Assembly: GCA_006386115.1 (NCBI GenBank)
Contig: VFIW01000031.1
Span: forward strand, 248,001-312,000
Source: Globisporangium splendens
Lineage: Eukaryota; Oomycota; Peronosporomycetes; Pythiales; Pythiaceae
Reading direction: 5' to 3'
Length of the DNA stretch: 64,000 nucleotides
Below are positions 11,090-21,810 of the stretch, in pieces. Position numbers and translations under genes: made by a program. Within the stretch, counting starts at the first letter, position 1. Each line of letters begins with the position of its first letter. Under the pieces are notes generated by a model, which ran no database searches, was not told where the DNA came from, and was given only the letters and a program-made list of their open reading frames with translations.

Positions 11090-11826
11090 CCAAATGCTGC
11101 GAATAATCGCAGCGTTCCAAATGCTCGAGACAAATACCTCGTCGATGTTGCTGGAGGTGTTGTGTGTGTGTTTGTGTGCTAAACGCACGTGAAGAACGAT
11201 CAGGGTCGGTGACATGCTGACCTTTTGATGTGAAACTTGTCCTCAATCGTCTTGCACGGGATCCTGAAAGGTTCCACTGCAAATGTTTCATGCAATAAGG
11301 AAGTTTCGCCAAGCAACACTGGGGGCATTTGAATATCGAATACAGTGAATGCCAAGACGAGTTTACTGGAAAACTCCAGTGGTCACATGCCAACATTTAT
11401 GGAATCATTTGATTCTAGCGCAGCAAAACAATTTTGCGACTTGTCTCCATGGAGGGCGAACGTCTTCACAGAATGAGTTTGGACAGCTGCTCGCCGACAA
11501 ACTGTCGACTGCACACACTAACAACGCCAGTATCGTATCACCGTAGAGCAAACCATTTCACTGCAGCAGACCATTTTGAGTGTTGAGGAACATAAGCTGG
11601 AGAAATTCTTCTGATAACAATGACATTTGCAAAGTCTCTGCTGCGGCCCATGTGTGTGACACCCCTTGGCTCGTTTCTCTCCACCACTCAGATCTCTTCG
11701 TTAGTGGATAACTGAGACGGCCCACATGCACTTTGATGACACGCAAGGTACACTCTCGCCTCGCAGCATTCAGTTCCATTTCCGATTTCGCCGCCGCCAG
11801 AGAGGAAGGAGAAGACAAGAGGCGCG
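11090..11826. other. Intergenic upstream of histone deacetylase
   Basis: No ORF with convincing composition. Contains the promoter region of the plus-strand deacetylase gene. Nothing else recognised. Confidence 0.5.
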
Positions 11827-13821
11827 ATGCCCAAGACACGCGTCTCCTACTTCTACCACCGTACGTGGCTGCATGTGCGCATTGCTGGCAAGTATAAGGA
11901 GACTGAGGGTACCTTGTTGTGGTGAATGATCTCGGTTGTTCAGCGGACGAGGGGCATTTCTACTATGGGCCAGGTCACCCCATGAAGCCGCACCGACTGA
12001 AACTGACGCACCACTTGGTCGTCAACTACAATCTGTACCGCAAAATGGACATTTTTGTACGTGTGCATCCTGCGGGGACACGGAGTACAGCATAACATGC
12101 GCTTATGTCATTTGTGTGTGTGTGCTTCGCTGTGGCGCTGTAGGAGCCGCATTGGGCATCTGCAGAGGAAATGAAAGCCTTCCACGCTGCCGAGTACATT
12201 GATTTCCTGCAGCGCGTGAACCCCGACAACCAGTTCCAATTGCGCGCCGACGTCGAAAAATGTGCGTTTGACTTGAATCTGATGCGAAACCATGCGCGTT
12301 GTGTGGGGTCGGGCTCTGACGCATGCTGTTTTACGTGGATGCAGTCGGAATGGGCGAGGAAACGGATAACCCGGTGTTCGATGGCCTCTTCAACTTTTGC
12401 CAAATCTCGGCCGGTGGTAGCATTGGTACGCATGGACATCGGAAGAACCACTGTGTGATATTTTGGCTTTTGACGATTAACAGGACCACTTTTGACTCCT
12501 TTTCGCTGTTTCAGATGCGGCAACGCGCTTGAACCACGGGCTCTGTGATATTGCGATCAACTGGGCTGGCGGTCTGCACCACGCCAAGAAGTCCGAAGGC
12601 TCGGGTTTTTGCTACGTGAACGACATCGTGCTCGGGATCCTGGAGCTGCTCAAGTACCACCCGCGCGTGTTGTACATCGACATTGACGCGCACCACGGCG
12701 ACGGCGTGGAAGAAGCGTTCTACGTCACGGACCGCGTCATGACGGTCTCGTTCCACAAGTACGGCGACTCATTCTTCCCAGGCACAGGGGACATCTCGGT
12801 GCGAATGGCGGTCTCTTGGTAGTGAAACCACGTCTTGAGCTGTATAATGACTCAAACCCCCTGCTGTTTCGCCTACTATCTTCACAGGATACTGGAGCGA
12901 GGACGGGCAAGCATTATGCCGTGAACTTCCCGCTGTTTAGCGGTATCAACGACGAAAGCTACACGAGCGTGTTCAAGCCAGTGATCCAGAACGTGATGGA
13001 CACTTTTCGTCCAGCAGCCGTCGTGCTGCAATGCGGTGCAGATTCAGTGGTTGGAGACCTACTGGGGCCATTCAATGTCACCACGAAAGGTGCGGTTGTG
13101 GCTACCGGTAGCGCTATTGCATCCCGAACGAAGCTAACCTTCCATTGTTCGAATAGGTCGTGGAGAGTGTGTCCGTTTCGTGAAAAGCTTTGGACTCCCG
13201 ACGCTCGTGCTCGGTGGTGGTGGGTATACGATCCGCAACGTCTCGCGAGCGTGGACCCACGAGACGTCGGTGCTCCTGGACGAAGAAGTGTCGAACAACA
13301 TCCCTTACAACGATTACTTTGAGTACTACGCGCCAACGTTCCAGCTGCACCTCGAGCCAGACCCGACGCTCAAGAATGCCAACTCGAGAGAATACCTCGA
13401 GGCGACAGTGTATGTACCTGGACGATTACCATCAACGTACTCAAGGTGTCTAAAGTATATTCTTGACATATATCATACCGCTAGGATGGAGATTTGTGAG
13501 AATCTGCGCACGCTCACTGGTGCGCCAAGCGTTCAAATGAGCGAAATGCCACCAAGCGCCATGATCCGTGAGGCAGACGAAGACGCGATGGATCCAGATT
13601 CGCGGCCAGCAAGCGACGGCAAACGACAGCACGACACAGAGTTTTATGCAGACGACAAGGTAACTTCCACCGAGTGTACTTGTATGCGCTGATTGTGCAG
13701 GCGCTGATTGATTTTATGTGAAACGCTGCATGGTTTGCTGTGATAGGACCAACGGGGCAGCGAAGATGGTGCGGACGACGAAGCTGCGGCATCCACGGCA
13801 ATCCCAATGGACGTCGATTAA
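11827..13821 (+). CDS. Class I histone deacetylase, HDAC3/Rpd3-like (444 aa, 9 exons)
   Basis: Zn-dependent nuclear lysine deacetylase. Exons: 11827-11860, 11944-12056, 12144-12261, 12345-12425, 12515-12798, 12888-13089, 13157-13409, 13485-13659 and 13747-13821. All eight introns (67-89 bases) begin GT, end AG and keep frame, giving 444 aa. The start [15 protein letters not shown] aligns with the HDAC3 N-terminus. Catalytic features are intact: tandem His at 137-138 (GGLHHAKK), zinc ligands Asp173 and His175 ([10 protein letters not shown]) and Asp262 (QCGADS), and the transition-state Tyr301 (GGGGYTIRN). Odd: residues that bind inositol tetraphosphate in human HDAC3 are partly changed (His17 to Tyr18, Arg265 to Leu268), while Gly22, Lys26 and Arg304 are kept. 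The C-terminal tail (about 375-444) is acidic and ends MDVD. Class is sure; the HDAC3 rather than HDAC1/2 subtype is likely. Confidence 0.93.
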
Positions 13822-15441
13822 GCAGTGAAGAGCGCGCTCAGTCTGTCAGCTCCATCAACCGCATCTCGCTCTATGCAGTCTATCAAATATGTAAACGTGC
13901 TTGGAATCGTGGTTACACTCCAAGCAATCGTTCTCCAGGCAGGAAGGAATACCACAAGTTTCTTTCGGTGAATTTCGTGGGTGGTGGTGGCAGTGCCACA
14001 GGATGCTGCTGCACAACAGGGACTTCTCGCAATGCGTGCGTCCGAGAACCAAGCGCTTTCCCAAAGCGTGCGCCATCCAATCATGATCGACAAATCTTGA
14101 AACGACACAAAATGTGTCGAACATGATGGACAATCGAGCACATCACCGGATTGACAGTTTACCAGAATAGAGAGATCTGAAGCTTCTTTTAGGCACTTCA
14201 GTTCATTCTAGGAAGACACTTTGAATACTGAACTGTCTAGTAATAAAGTTGACCCAAGCATCAAATTTTGATGCTAGGACCAAGTGTCCTGCATTTTGCA
14301 TTCTGCTCACGAAATGGACCGAGTATTGTGCGTCGAGTCTAATGGTCCTTGCTCTGTGCATGCGATGCGATTGCCTATTGCGCGTGTTCGTTTCAGCCGA
14401 CTGGACATGGAAATCCCAATCCCAAGAAGCCGGAGATATGGCTCCACGCGCAGGATGCACGCGCCTCGATCCAATCAACGAGGCTCTGCCAACTCCTCGT
14501 CTTCTTCGTGGCACGCGCGCGTCCAATGGACTCAAAAGCGTATCAACACAGGAAAGATGACACCACGCTGCAGATGAACAAAGCGCGGCCACCGAAGAGC
14601 TTCGTACAGTACACGAATGCGCGCCGAGGTCCACGACATCTTCTCACAGGCGCACGGAACGTCATGCTTCATTTTGGTGTGTCCACAGTGGTCCCGTCAT
14701 TTTTAATTTTGCTGTTCGATGTGGGCATGAATGCATGGATGCTGACGGAGATGGCGTCGTTTTGCTTGGTGCATGCGTCAGGAATGATTGCTCAAAACTC
14801 GTCCACTCGCTGGCCCTCATGCATGCGCGGCTGTGCCGCCAGCGCCTGCGTACGCATGCATTCAGCGCGCCACTGTGACGAAGTTGGTAGACACGTGACA
14901 GACCATGCAGCGTCAAATACACTCACCTGTACACAGCGAATGACTCGCCCGCGATCAGATGATCAAGATGCTGCTTCGTCATTCGACATGCAGCACCGCA
15001 TTCGCCAGAAACCAGAAATAAAAGAAACGGAGCATGCCCATGCGCCGCGCAATAGACCAGGAACGCGACCGACACCATGCAGCCATCCTACCAACATTCT
15101 TCTACTCAAGAGCTTCAGTGCTTCAAAGACACGAACGCGTTTCTTTTCTGCATGGGGAAAAGTCTCATACCGCGCTTCTTTCTCTCGTCTCCGTCCTATC
15201 CAGACAGCAGTAAAAAGCGTCAAAATATGCACACAAAATACACACACCCGAATACACGCACGCACGCTTGCTGCGTCCATGGCGTGCGTCCAGCAGAGCA
15301 TGCGCGTGTCCGATGGTACTGTGGTCGGCAGATCAGTCAACAATTGCATTTCCGCCCACATCCGAAACGCGACGCCCGCCAAAATCGCCAATATCCCCGC
15401 CGCAAATTCAACCGCGCGCCTGGCCACCAAACGCGCGCCTT

Positions 15442-15750
15442 GATTGGCTCAGCGCCACACTCACGGCGCGTGCCGCTCCGTCGGCTCACCAGATTCCTGC
15501 CCGCAGGCCACGCGCCTCCGCTTTGACTAATCGCGTCCCGCGCTCGTCATTCGCATCCTCCGCGATGTCTTAACAGCGCGTGCTGTCGTGAGCCGCCTTC
15601 AAGGCACGCTCTCGTCCATTTCGGCGGTTCCTGTCGTGCCTTCCTTTTCATGCGCCTGTGTTGATGCATGAGCGTGCGACCTGGGCATTCCAGCGGTCAA
15701 GAGCCACGCGCTTTGGCTCGAATCGGCGACGGCGCGACCGCTGATTGGCT
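15442..15750 (-). promoter_or_regulatory. Pair of CCAAT boxes, minus orientation
   Basis: GATTGGCT at 15442-15449 and 15743-15750, i.e. AGCCAATC on the minus strand. The orientation would suit a leftward gene in 14.2-15.4 kb. CCAAT boxes bind NF-Y in eukaryotes; function here is inferred. Confidence 0.3.
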
Positions 15751-16668
15751 AAATCCTCGCCATCACGATGACGTATTTGACCATTTTCGATCCAGAAAGC
15801 GATGTGATGATGTGAATGAATGTGCAAGATGCGATGCGGATATGGATCGGAGTTTGAAGCAAAAAGTGAAGTCAGCGATTCCGTCGATCCAGCAGACGAT
15901 GTCGCACCAATGAGACGAAACAATGATGAGATCGAATAATAAAGGCATTGTTGCCAAGAAGAGGTCAGCGATCTATTAAAATTGGAAGGTGATGCCATTC
16001 TTGAATAGGAAATAATCGAATCCTTTTAAAATAAATCATAAATCATGCCATCGTATTTAGAAGGGTAAGATTATTAGAAAGAGACAAAAATTGTACCTGC
16101 AACAGAAGAACAATCGACATCCTGTGAAGCCTTGATGATAAAGGATGCCGGCTCTCTTTCGTTTGACCTCCAACTGGATAGTTTTGTGGCTGCTTCAACA
16201 TGCAAGCGAAGGCGTTGAAGAGGCGGCCGCAATCACCCTCAACATCAATTTATAAAGGACACTGACAGCTGTGTTGCCTTGGATCCACCAAAATGCACGG
16301 AGACGAATTGCTGCAAGAGAAAACATGCTAGAGGAGACACTATTGAGAATCTGTCCGACCTTTTGTCCGATTCCTCGTTCTCTTGGGAACTGTGACGACC
16401 AAGGTGTGCATTTTTGTGCGGCTTCTCCACACCTGCAACAGAAAACCTATCGCCTAGTAGACAGCGCACAGCAATCGCGCACTCCCGTATGCTGCTGCTC
16501 ATCTTCCTTCCTCCCGTCTCTGCTTTCTTCTCGCTCAGTCCGAACGAAATGCGCGTGCCTCAGCGACCTGGACCGTCGGGATCGCCACGCGCCGTTGCTT
16601 CCTTTTTTTCAAGAGTGTGTGTCCAACTGGCAGGTCCACGCGCAAGGCACGCGTTCCGGCACTAAATT

Positions 16669-16718
16669 AGCCAATCATAAGCTATGAAGGCACGCGTTTA
16701 TGACACCATCAGCCAATC
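16669..16718 (+). promoter_or_regulatory. Pair of CCAAT boxes upstream of zinc-repeat gene
   Basis: AGCCAATC at 16669-16676 and again at 16711-16718, 42 bases apart, about 200 bases before the ATG at 16914. Identical 8-mers on the plus strand. Likely promoter elements of the downstream gene. Confidence 0.4.
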
Positions 16719-16913
16719 AGGTGTCGCCAGCGTCGTGGTGTTACGGTGGTGAGCTCTGTTTTTCGACAAACAGTCTCGGTTGCGTGCATGAATGATGTCG
16801 GTCCGACACGCGCCTCCCTTGCATCTCTATGCGATGGGTGCTCTTTGTGCCTGCGATACTACCGCCGCATGTGCGCACCTCTGACTGAACGACGAGAGTG
16901 CGCACTATCCAAA

Positions 16914-17798
16914 ATGACCACTAAGGCACAGATCGCGTTCCTCCTCAACCCCGCTCCTGCGAGCAGCAGCAAGCGCCACAGCCACGGCTTCCACCCGTAT
17001 GCGCGCGCGCCGACGTCGCCCGTGGCCTCGACGGTGATGGCGACGACGCGCGACGTGTGCAGCCCCATCGCGTCCGGCACCTTCTTCTCGTCGCCGCTTA
17101 TGCTGCTCGGCGCCTGCATCGCGCCACTCGAAAAGGTGAGCGTGACGGCGGCGACGAAGTCCACACACCCGAAGATCGCGCCGCTCCTGGCCATGAGCGC
17201 CAGCGACGAGAGCAGCGCCTCGTGCTCCAGTGGCACGAGCGACAACGAAGTCGAAGACATTGAAGAAGAAGAAGAGGAAGCCGCTAACTCGGAGAGTCAC
17301 GACGATGACGACGACGAGACGGAGACGAGCAGCACGAAGGCTGGCGCCGCATCTGCTTCTGGAAAAGTGCGCAAGGCGCGCACGCCGCCATGCCAGGTGG
17401 ACGGCTGCAAGAACATCGCGGTGTCGCGCGGCTGCTGCGTGCGCCACGGCGGCGGCTCGCGCTGCACAGTCTCGGGCTGCAAGAACCGCGCCAAGCTGTA
17501 CAAACGGTGCTTCCAGCACGGCGGCTTCAAGACGTGCTCCGCCGACGGGTGCACACGCAAGGCGAAGCGGTACGGCCACTGCTGGTCGCACGGCGGCGGC
17601 CGCATCTGTGAGATCCCGGACTGCTCCAAGGTGTCGACGCAGGGTGGTCTCTGTTGGGCCCACGGCGGCGGTAACCGCTGCCGCCTCGAGGGTTGCAGCC
17701 GCCGCTCGTACCAGAAGTACGGCTACTACTGCATCGATCACGCGTCCTTGCACACCACCGAGGGCACACAAGACACAGCAACGAGTGCCCAAGTATAA
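16914..17798 (+). CDS. Tandem Cys/His zinc-repeat protein, WRKY19-like type (294 aa)
   Basis: The C-terminal half has five tandem repeats of about 23-25 residues with the pattern C-x4-C-x8/9-C-x2/3-H, usually followed by GGG: residues about 160-182, 184-206, 208-230, 232-254 and 256-276 (for example CKNIAVSRGCCVRHGGG). Such repeats occur in oomycete and plant proteins often labelled WRKY19-like although no WRKY heptapeptide is present here. They are probably zinc-binding, with DNA or protein binding inferred. An acidic stretch of about residues 110-140 (EEEEEEE and DDDDD) precedes the repeats, and the N-terminus is Ser/Ala/Pro-rich. The start was chosen at AAAATGACC (16914); the same frame is open upstream to 16746 but only from a GTG. 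Convergent with the next gene, whose stop is 243 bases away. Confidence 0.8.
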   Translation: MTTKAQIAFLLNPAPASSSKRHSHGFHPYARAPTSPVASTVMATTRDVCSPIASGTFFSSPLMLLGACIAPLEKVSVTAATKSTHPKIAPLLAMSASDESSASCSSGTSDNEVEDIEEEEEEAANSESHDDDDDETETSSTKAGAASASGKVRKARTPPCQVDGCKNIAVSRGCCVRHGGGSRCTVSGCKNRAKLYKRCFQHGGFKTCSADGCTRKAKRYGHCWSHGGGRICEIPDCSKVSTQGGLCWAHGGGNRCRLEGCSRRSYQKYGYYCIDHASLHTTEGTQDTATSAQV

Positions 17799-18041
17799 AG
17801 TGTGCACTTCAAGTATGTGTGGATGCGTGACCTTATTTAAAAGAGCCTCCTCTTCAATGGAAGGATGCCTGCTTCGATGTGATAATATACTGCTTGTTTG
17901 CCAACAGAAATGCACCACCAATTAGTCCTCAGAGCTGCAGCAATTGTCCTTTTGAAGTGGACACTGACAAATAGTAGATCGGCTCGTGTACGGTGCAATC
18001 CATTTTGGATCCTATTCCTTGCTGATCATGCAGCTCCTCAA

Positions 18042-20459
18042 TCACGTAGCTCCCTGCACTTGCTGTTGCAGCTGAGGTTGAAGTTGAGATGGCTGCTGAT
18101 ACGGACACGTGCCTTTGTTGTGACCCTCGGCGCGATGGCACTTGTGGCACTTGTAGATACCGCGCTTGCGGTCCTGGAGTGGCCGCGTGCGCACGCGTCG
18201 CTTCTTCTGCTTACTGGCTGGCCGTTCTCGTCCATCTACTGGAGCATTCGCATTCACGTGGCCGTCCTCGTTGCCATGGCCACTGCGTGTTGATGACATC
18301 GCTGTTGATGCCTTGGGAACGAGCCGAGCGGGACGAAGACTCGGGTCGCGCACGATCGATTCCTCGAGCGGGAGCTCCAAGTATCGGCCTTTAAACGACG
18401 AGATGTAGTTGCGCACCAGGTAGCACTCGTCAAAGAACTCGTAGCACTGACTCGGGTGGATCTGGTTCGGAGGATGCAGACCATTGTGAGAAGACGGCTG
18501 GAACGGCAGCACTTTGTGGAGCGCCGCGAGCATGTGGCGGCACGGGATGCCCCACTGCATGCGGAACGCGCACGTGCACGTGCGGTGCTGTAAATCAACG
18601 CGACGCTGTCGGATCTGCGGCTCGTTCGCGTTCCACACAAACGCCAGGTGCGGCGTGCTCATCACGACGTTGTACATGTGCACGCGCGTGAGCTCGTCCT
18701 GCATCATGCGCTCGGCTTCGGGCGTCACAACACGGTGTGCGCGCTCCCAGGTCACGGCGCGCTCGTGGCGCTGGAACGTACCGTTCATGAGTATGAGCGT
18801 CATGGCCTTGAAGAACTCGTACGGCGACTGGCTGTGCGGCGCAAGCCCCATGTTCTGGCCGTGGTCCACCTGCGCCAGCAACGTCGTGTGCCAGCCGTAG
18901 AGCTTGCGCAGCGTCACGTACGGGAACAATGCCCAGTGCTTCGGGTCCAGTTGCTTCGCATACTGCGCGGCCGCAGCGTTCACCTGACTCAGTTGATGCA
19001 GCGCCATAAAGTACTCGTTCTCGGTTTCGGCCAGCTGCGCCTGCCACACGAGCGGCTCCTGCTGGTCGGACAATGCGATCGCGTCATTCTGCGCCAACGC
19101 GTCCACCAAATGCTGCATGCAGTGCATCACATGCGGGATCTGCAGCGCCACGCACGACGCCGAGACCGCATACCTGCCATTCGTGTACAATGGAAATCGC
19201 CGCAGCGGGAACCCGTGCGCAATCATCTTGTCGAGGAACCACGTCCAGTGCTCCTGGGTCTCCTCAGGCACAAGCGCGATCGCGTGGATAATTGGATTCA
19301 GGTTCCCGTCGCGACCAACAAGCAGCAGTTCCGTGCCGTTGTACGCGTTTGGATGCTGCATTTCGACGCTGTCAATGCCGAGCACGGACTGATCGTTCCA
19401 GACACCCGTCGGATCCATCGCGAGCACAGCACGCAAGAAGCAGCCCTCATCATCACGCTCCACAGTGCTCATCACGTGCGGATTCAGCGCACTCATCTGC
19501 GCCAAGTACGACGGCAGGCACTGTGTCGTCGTCTGGTCCTGAGTCAACGATGATGCTGCTGCGTTGCCTGGATTACTTGCGTTGTTAAATTCGCCATTTT
19601 GCTGCTGAAGCTGCTCGCTTTTGGTCAGTTCGTCGAGTAAATCCGTCTTTGCCTTGTAGACCATGCTCTTGCTGCACACGAGCTTTTCCTGTGCTTTGAG
19701 CCGCTCGACGAGCACGGCAGAGGACACGCGCGCATCATTCTGCACGGCCGATTGCAGCAGCATGCTGTTCTTCAGTTGCCGCGCCGTAGGCTTGGCCGTG
19801 CTGCTGCACTGAGCATCGTGATGAAGTGTCCCGGACGTGACGTACCAGTACCTTCCACGCCTTCCACCGTTCTCCTCTGTGCTATTCGCTTGCCGCTGCT
19901 CTTTCCCGTTGCTGTCCTCCGCTGGCCGCATGCGTTTCCTTGGTCGCGAGCACACGGCGTTGATAAGCCACGAGCACGGCGTCTCACTCGAGCACACAAA
20001 CTTCTTGTAGCTGCCGCCACTCGTGGCTACAAGCGCGCGCGTGCCGTGCTGCAGCGCCAGGTCCTGGATGAACGCCGTGAGCTCCTTGCCGTGATACCAC
20101 TTCATCGCCTTGAGCGCGCGCCACTGCGCGTCTACTTGCGACGTTGGCGGCGTCTGCCTATGCGTCTCTGATGCTGATGTCGATGGCACAGTTGCCGTGC
20201 TCGCGGATAGTATTGGCGATAGGGATACTGCTGAAGGCGGACTCGTCATTGCGCCAGGTGCATGAATCACGCCATTGCCATTGGCAGCTACAGGAAGACC
20301 AGACGGTGGCGCGTGCACAATGGGGATGATGGGCTCGTGCGCAATGGAAGTGCTGTGGCTCAGGTGGTGGATCGCCTGCGGCGGGTACATCAGCGCATGC
20401 GCTGCTGCATGTTGCTGTTGCTGTTGTGCGCGCATGTCGGACGTCGCCTTTGCCGCCAT
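18042..20459 (-). CDS. MULE-transposase-derived protein with SWIM and zinc knuckle (805 aa)
   Basis: Uninterrupted ORF; the start was placed at the ATG with AAAATGGCG context, since the 24 in-frame codons upstream begin only with TTG. Order of parts: Gln/Ala/Pro-rich N-terminus (1-110); FAR1/WRKY-GCM1-like Zn-binding region (about 112-225, CSSETPCSW...HHDAQC); MULE transposase core (about 330-455, first Asp in LGIDSVEM at 363); SWIM finger CxC...CxH (628-642); basic stretch KQKKRR; CCHC-like knuckle (about 771-785); Gln-rich tail. The position usually held by the second catalytic Asp (SDR motif) reads YTNGR, so cut-and-paste activity is unlikely. No terminal inverted repeats were noticed around the gene. 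Probable domesticated transposase acting as a nuclear DNA-binding regulator, by analogy with FAR1/FHY3; its function here is not known. Confidence 0.75.
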   Translation of the reverse strand: MAAKATSDMRAQQQQQHAAAHALMYPPQAIHHLSHSTSIAHEPIIPIVHAPPSGLPVAANGNGVIHAPGAMTSPPSAVSLSPILSASTATVPSTSASETHRQTPPTSQVDAQWRALKAMKWYHGKELTAFIQDLALQHGTRALVATSGGSYKKFVCSSETPCSWLINAVCSRPRKRMRPAEDSNGKEQRQANSTEENGGRRGRYWYVTSGTLHHDAQCSSTAKPTARQLKNSMLLQSAVQNDARVSSAVLVERLKAQEKLVCSKSMVYKAKTDLLDELTKSEQLQQQNGEFNNASNPGNAAASSLTQDQTTTQCLPSYLAQMSALNPHVMSTVERDDEGCFLRAVLAMDPTGVWNDQSVLGIDSVEMQHPNAYNGTELLLVGRDGNLNPIIHAIALVPEETQEHWTWFLDKMIAHGFPLRRFPLYTNGRYAVSASCVALQIPHVMHCMQHLVDALAQNDAIALSDQQEPLVWQAQLAETENEYFMALHQLSQVNAAAAQYAKQLDPKHWALFPYVTLRKLYGWHTTLLAQVDHGQNMGLAPHSQSPYEFFKAMTLILMNGTFQRHERAVTWERAHRVVTPEAERMMQDELTRVHMYNVVMSTPHLAFVWNANEPQIRQRRVDLQHRTCTCAFRMQWGIPCRHMLAALHKVLPFQPSSHNGLHPPNQIHPSQCYEFFDECYLVRNYISSFKGRYLELPLEESIVRDPSLRPARLVPKASTAMSSTRSGHGNEDGHVNANAPVDGRERPASKQKKRRVRTRPLQDRKRGIYKCHKCHRAEGHNKGTCPYQQPSQLQPQLQQQVQGAT

Positions 20460-21456
20460 TTTCCACTTGGCGACGACGCAATAGAATAGAGGGAAATGGA
20501 AACACAAGGGCGACGGCTCTCCATTTTTCAAAATCCGCTGCAGGAAAAGCGTAATCGGATTTTCAAAAACGGTAATAAAACCTCGGCATGAGTGCGATCA
20601 TAACCTTGATCCAGAGGGTGCAAAATAACGCTGTCAATACTCTTTGACTTTCACACAATCGTTACAACAACACAGCAAATCTGAGAAAAGTTGCAAAGAG
20701 CAACATCAACTGAAAAGAAAATTGCAGCAAGTTATTCAATCAATGACTGCCAAGAAGCACAAGAAAATCAACGTTGCGGCGGTGTTTTTTGCGCAGTCGC
20801 AGTTAGATCAGCGGAGGGAGACGCATTGCTCTGGTTATCTGCTACCAGCCGAGTCCTAGCTGTGCTCAAGTTGAGTGTCACGCATCATTTCGCGATAATA
20901 TTAGAGAATTTGTTTGAGATTTGTTGCTTCTTTCTGGCTGTTCAGTTGCTGGAATGCATGGGCAACTTCAGAGCAACATACTCGATTAAAGTTGCTGTTA
21001 GAACTGTAAGGTTGCTGTAAATTCCGTTGCATTGTTCTAATTGAAGTCGCAGCATCGAGTGTCGTAAAATAAAGAACTTGGATTGGAGACTCGTGCAGTG
21101 TGCACTCGTCTGGTTGTCCTGTGACCACATGCAAAGGACAATGCGGAATGCCGTTCCAGTTGTCTTTATGAGAATGCGCTGTAATACACAGCAAGTCTGG
21201 GTGGACGACGCAGGGTAACTGACCGATATATGTAAGTGGAAGATGAATGGCTCTAAGCAGGTGGTGCGTATGGAGTTTGCCACACAACAACTACAGCAGT
21301 TCGTGGGATGCAAACCGAGGTCGTCCAAGCTGGTTATAATTCACTGCTGCATATATTTGCTTTCTTTTTCTCTCTTTCATTCGCTCCGCTCTTGCATATC
21401 CGAAAAGCACGTTTACATTTACACAACGATGACGCATTCGCTTGCTTTATTGAACT
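20460..21456. other. Intergenic, nothing recognised
   Basis: Promoter side of the MULE-derived gene and 3' side of the secreted-protein gene at 21457. AT-richer than the flanking coding DNA. Only short ORFs. Confidence 0.5.
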
Positions 21457-21810
21457 TTACGCTTCGTCGTCGCTTTGCGAGTCGTCGCTGTCGCTCGTGC
21501 TGTCGTCGCTGTAGTCGCTGCTGTCGCTGTTGCTGTCGTCGCTCTCGCTGCTGTCATCGGACGAGTCCGAGTCCGAGCCGGAGGACGGCAGCTCGCACAC
21601 GCCGTAGGTCTCGTTCTTGCGCACGCAGACGCCGCCGTCGCGGCACGGGTACATCGCCGGGTCGATGCTCGCGTTGTACGCGCACTGCTGGCCCATGGGC
21701 GTGATGTACAGGCGCGACGGACTCTTGTGAACGCGCAGCTCGATGTGCGCCTCCTTCGCGTAGCCGACGGCGGCGACCAGCGCGAGCGCGAGAACGGTGA
21801 ACGCCTTCAT
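21457..21810 (-). CDS. Small secreted Cys-rich protein with acidic Ser/Asp tail (117 aa)
   Basis: Signal peptide at residues 1-18 (MKAFTVLALALVAAVGYA). The mature part has a core with four cysteines (43, 56, 62, 72) and the sequence LYITPMGQQCAYN. Residues 78-117 are almost only Ser and Asp (SDSDSSDD-type runs), strongly acidic and possibly calcium-binding or phosphorylated; this is inference. Two disulphides are expected. The core is about 70% identical by eye to the 76-aa product of the gene at 22409-22639, which lacks the tail. Probably extracellular. Function unknown; it lacks an RxLR motif. The TCG-rich repeat coding the tail is prone to length change. Confidence 0.8.
   Translation of the reverse strand: MKAFTVLALALVAAVGYAKEAHIELRVHKSPSRLYITPMGQQCAYNASIDPAMYPCRDGGVCVRKNETYGVCELPSSGSDSDSSDDSSESDDSNSDSSDYSDDSTSDSDDSQSDDEA

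Larger units (their letters stand above)
13822..16913. other. 3.1-kb region without a convincing gene
   Basis: Long overlapping ORFs exist on both strands. The longest on plus (14349-15443) is composed of odd His/Arg/Cys-rich sequence. One on minus (14963-15430) starts at TTG directly after an in-frame stop but encodes a hydrophobic N-terminus (EFAAGILAILAGVAF) and a later GTGAGT donor, so a spliced minus-strand membrane-protein gene within 14.2-15.4 kb is possible. No family is recognised. The region carries four AGCCAATC motifs, annotated separately. Confidence 0.4.

Noticed and set aside
14349..15443. 364-codon plus-strand ORF
   Set aside because: Composition is erratic (Cys/His/Arg/Ser), no domain or conserved motif is seen, its start lies inside another overlapping ORF, and the minus strand is equally open here.
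16746..16913. Upstream extension of the zinc-repeat gene
   Set aside because: Opens only with GTG and reads as Cys/Arg-rich promoter DNA; the ATG at 16914 has good context.
16905..17921. 338-codon ORF antisense to the zinc-repeat gene
   Set aside because: Ala/Arg/Val-rich shadow of a GC-rich coding region.
20460..20531. 24-codon N-terminal extension of the MULE-derived protein
   Set aside because: Begins with TTG, not used as a nuclear start; the ATG at 20459 has a strong context.
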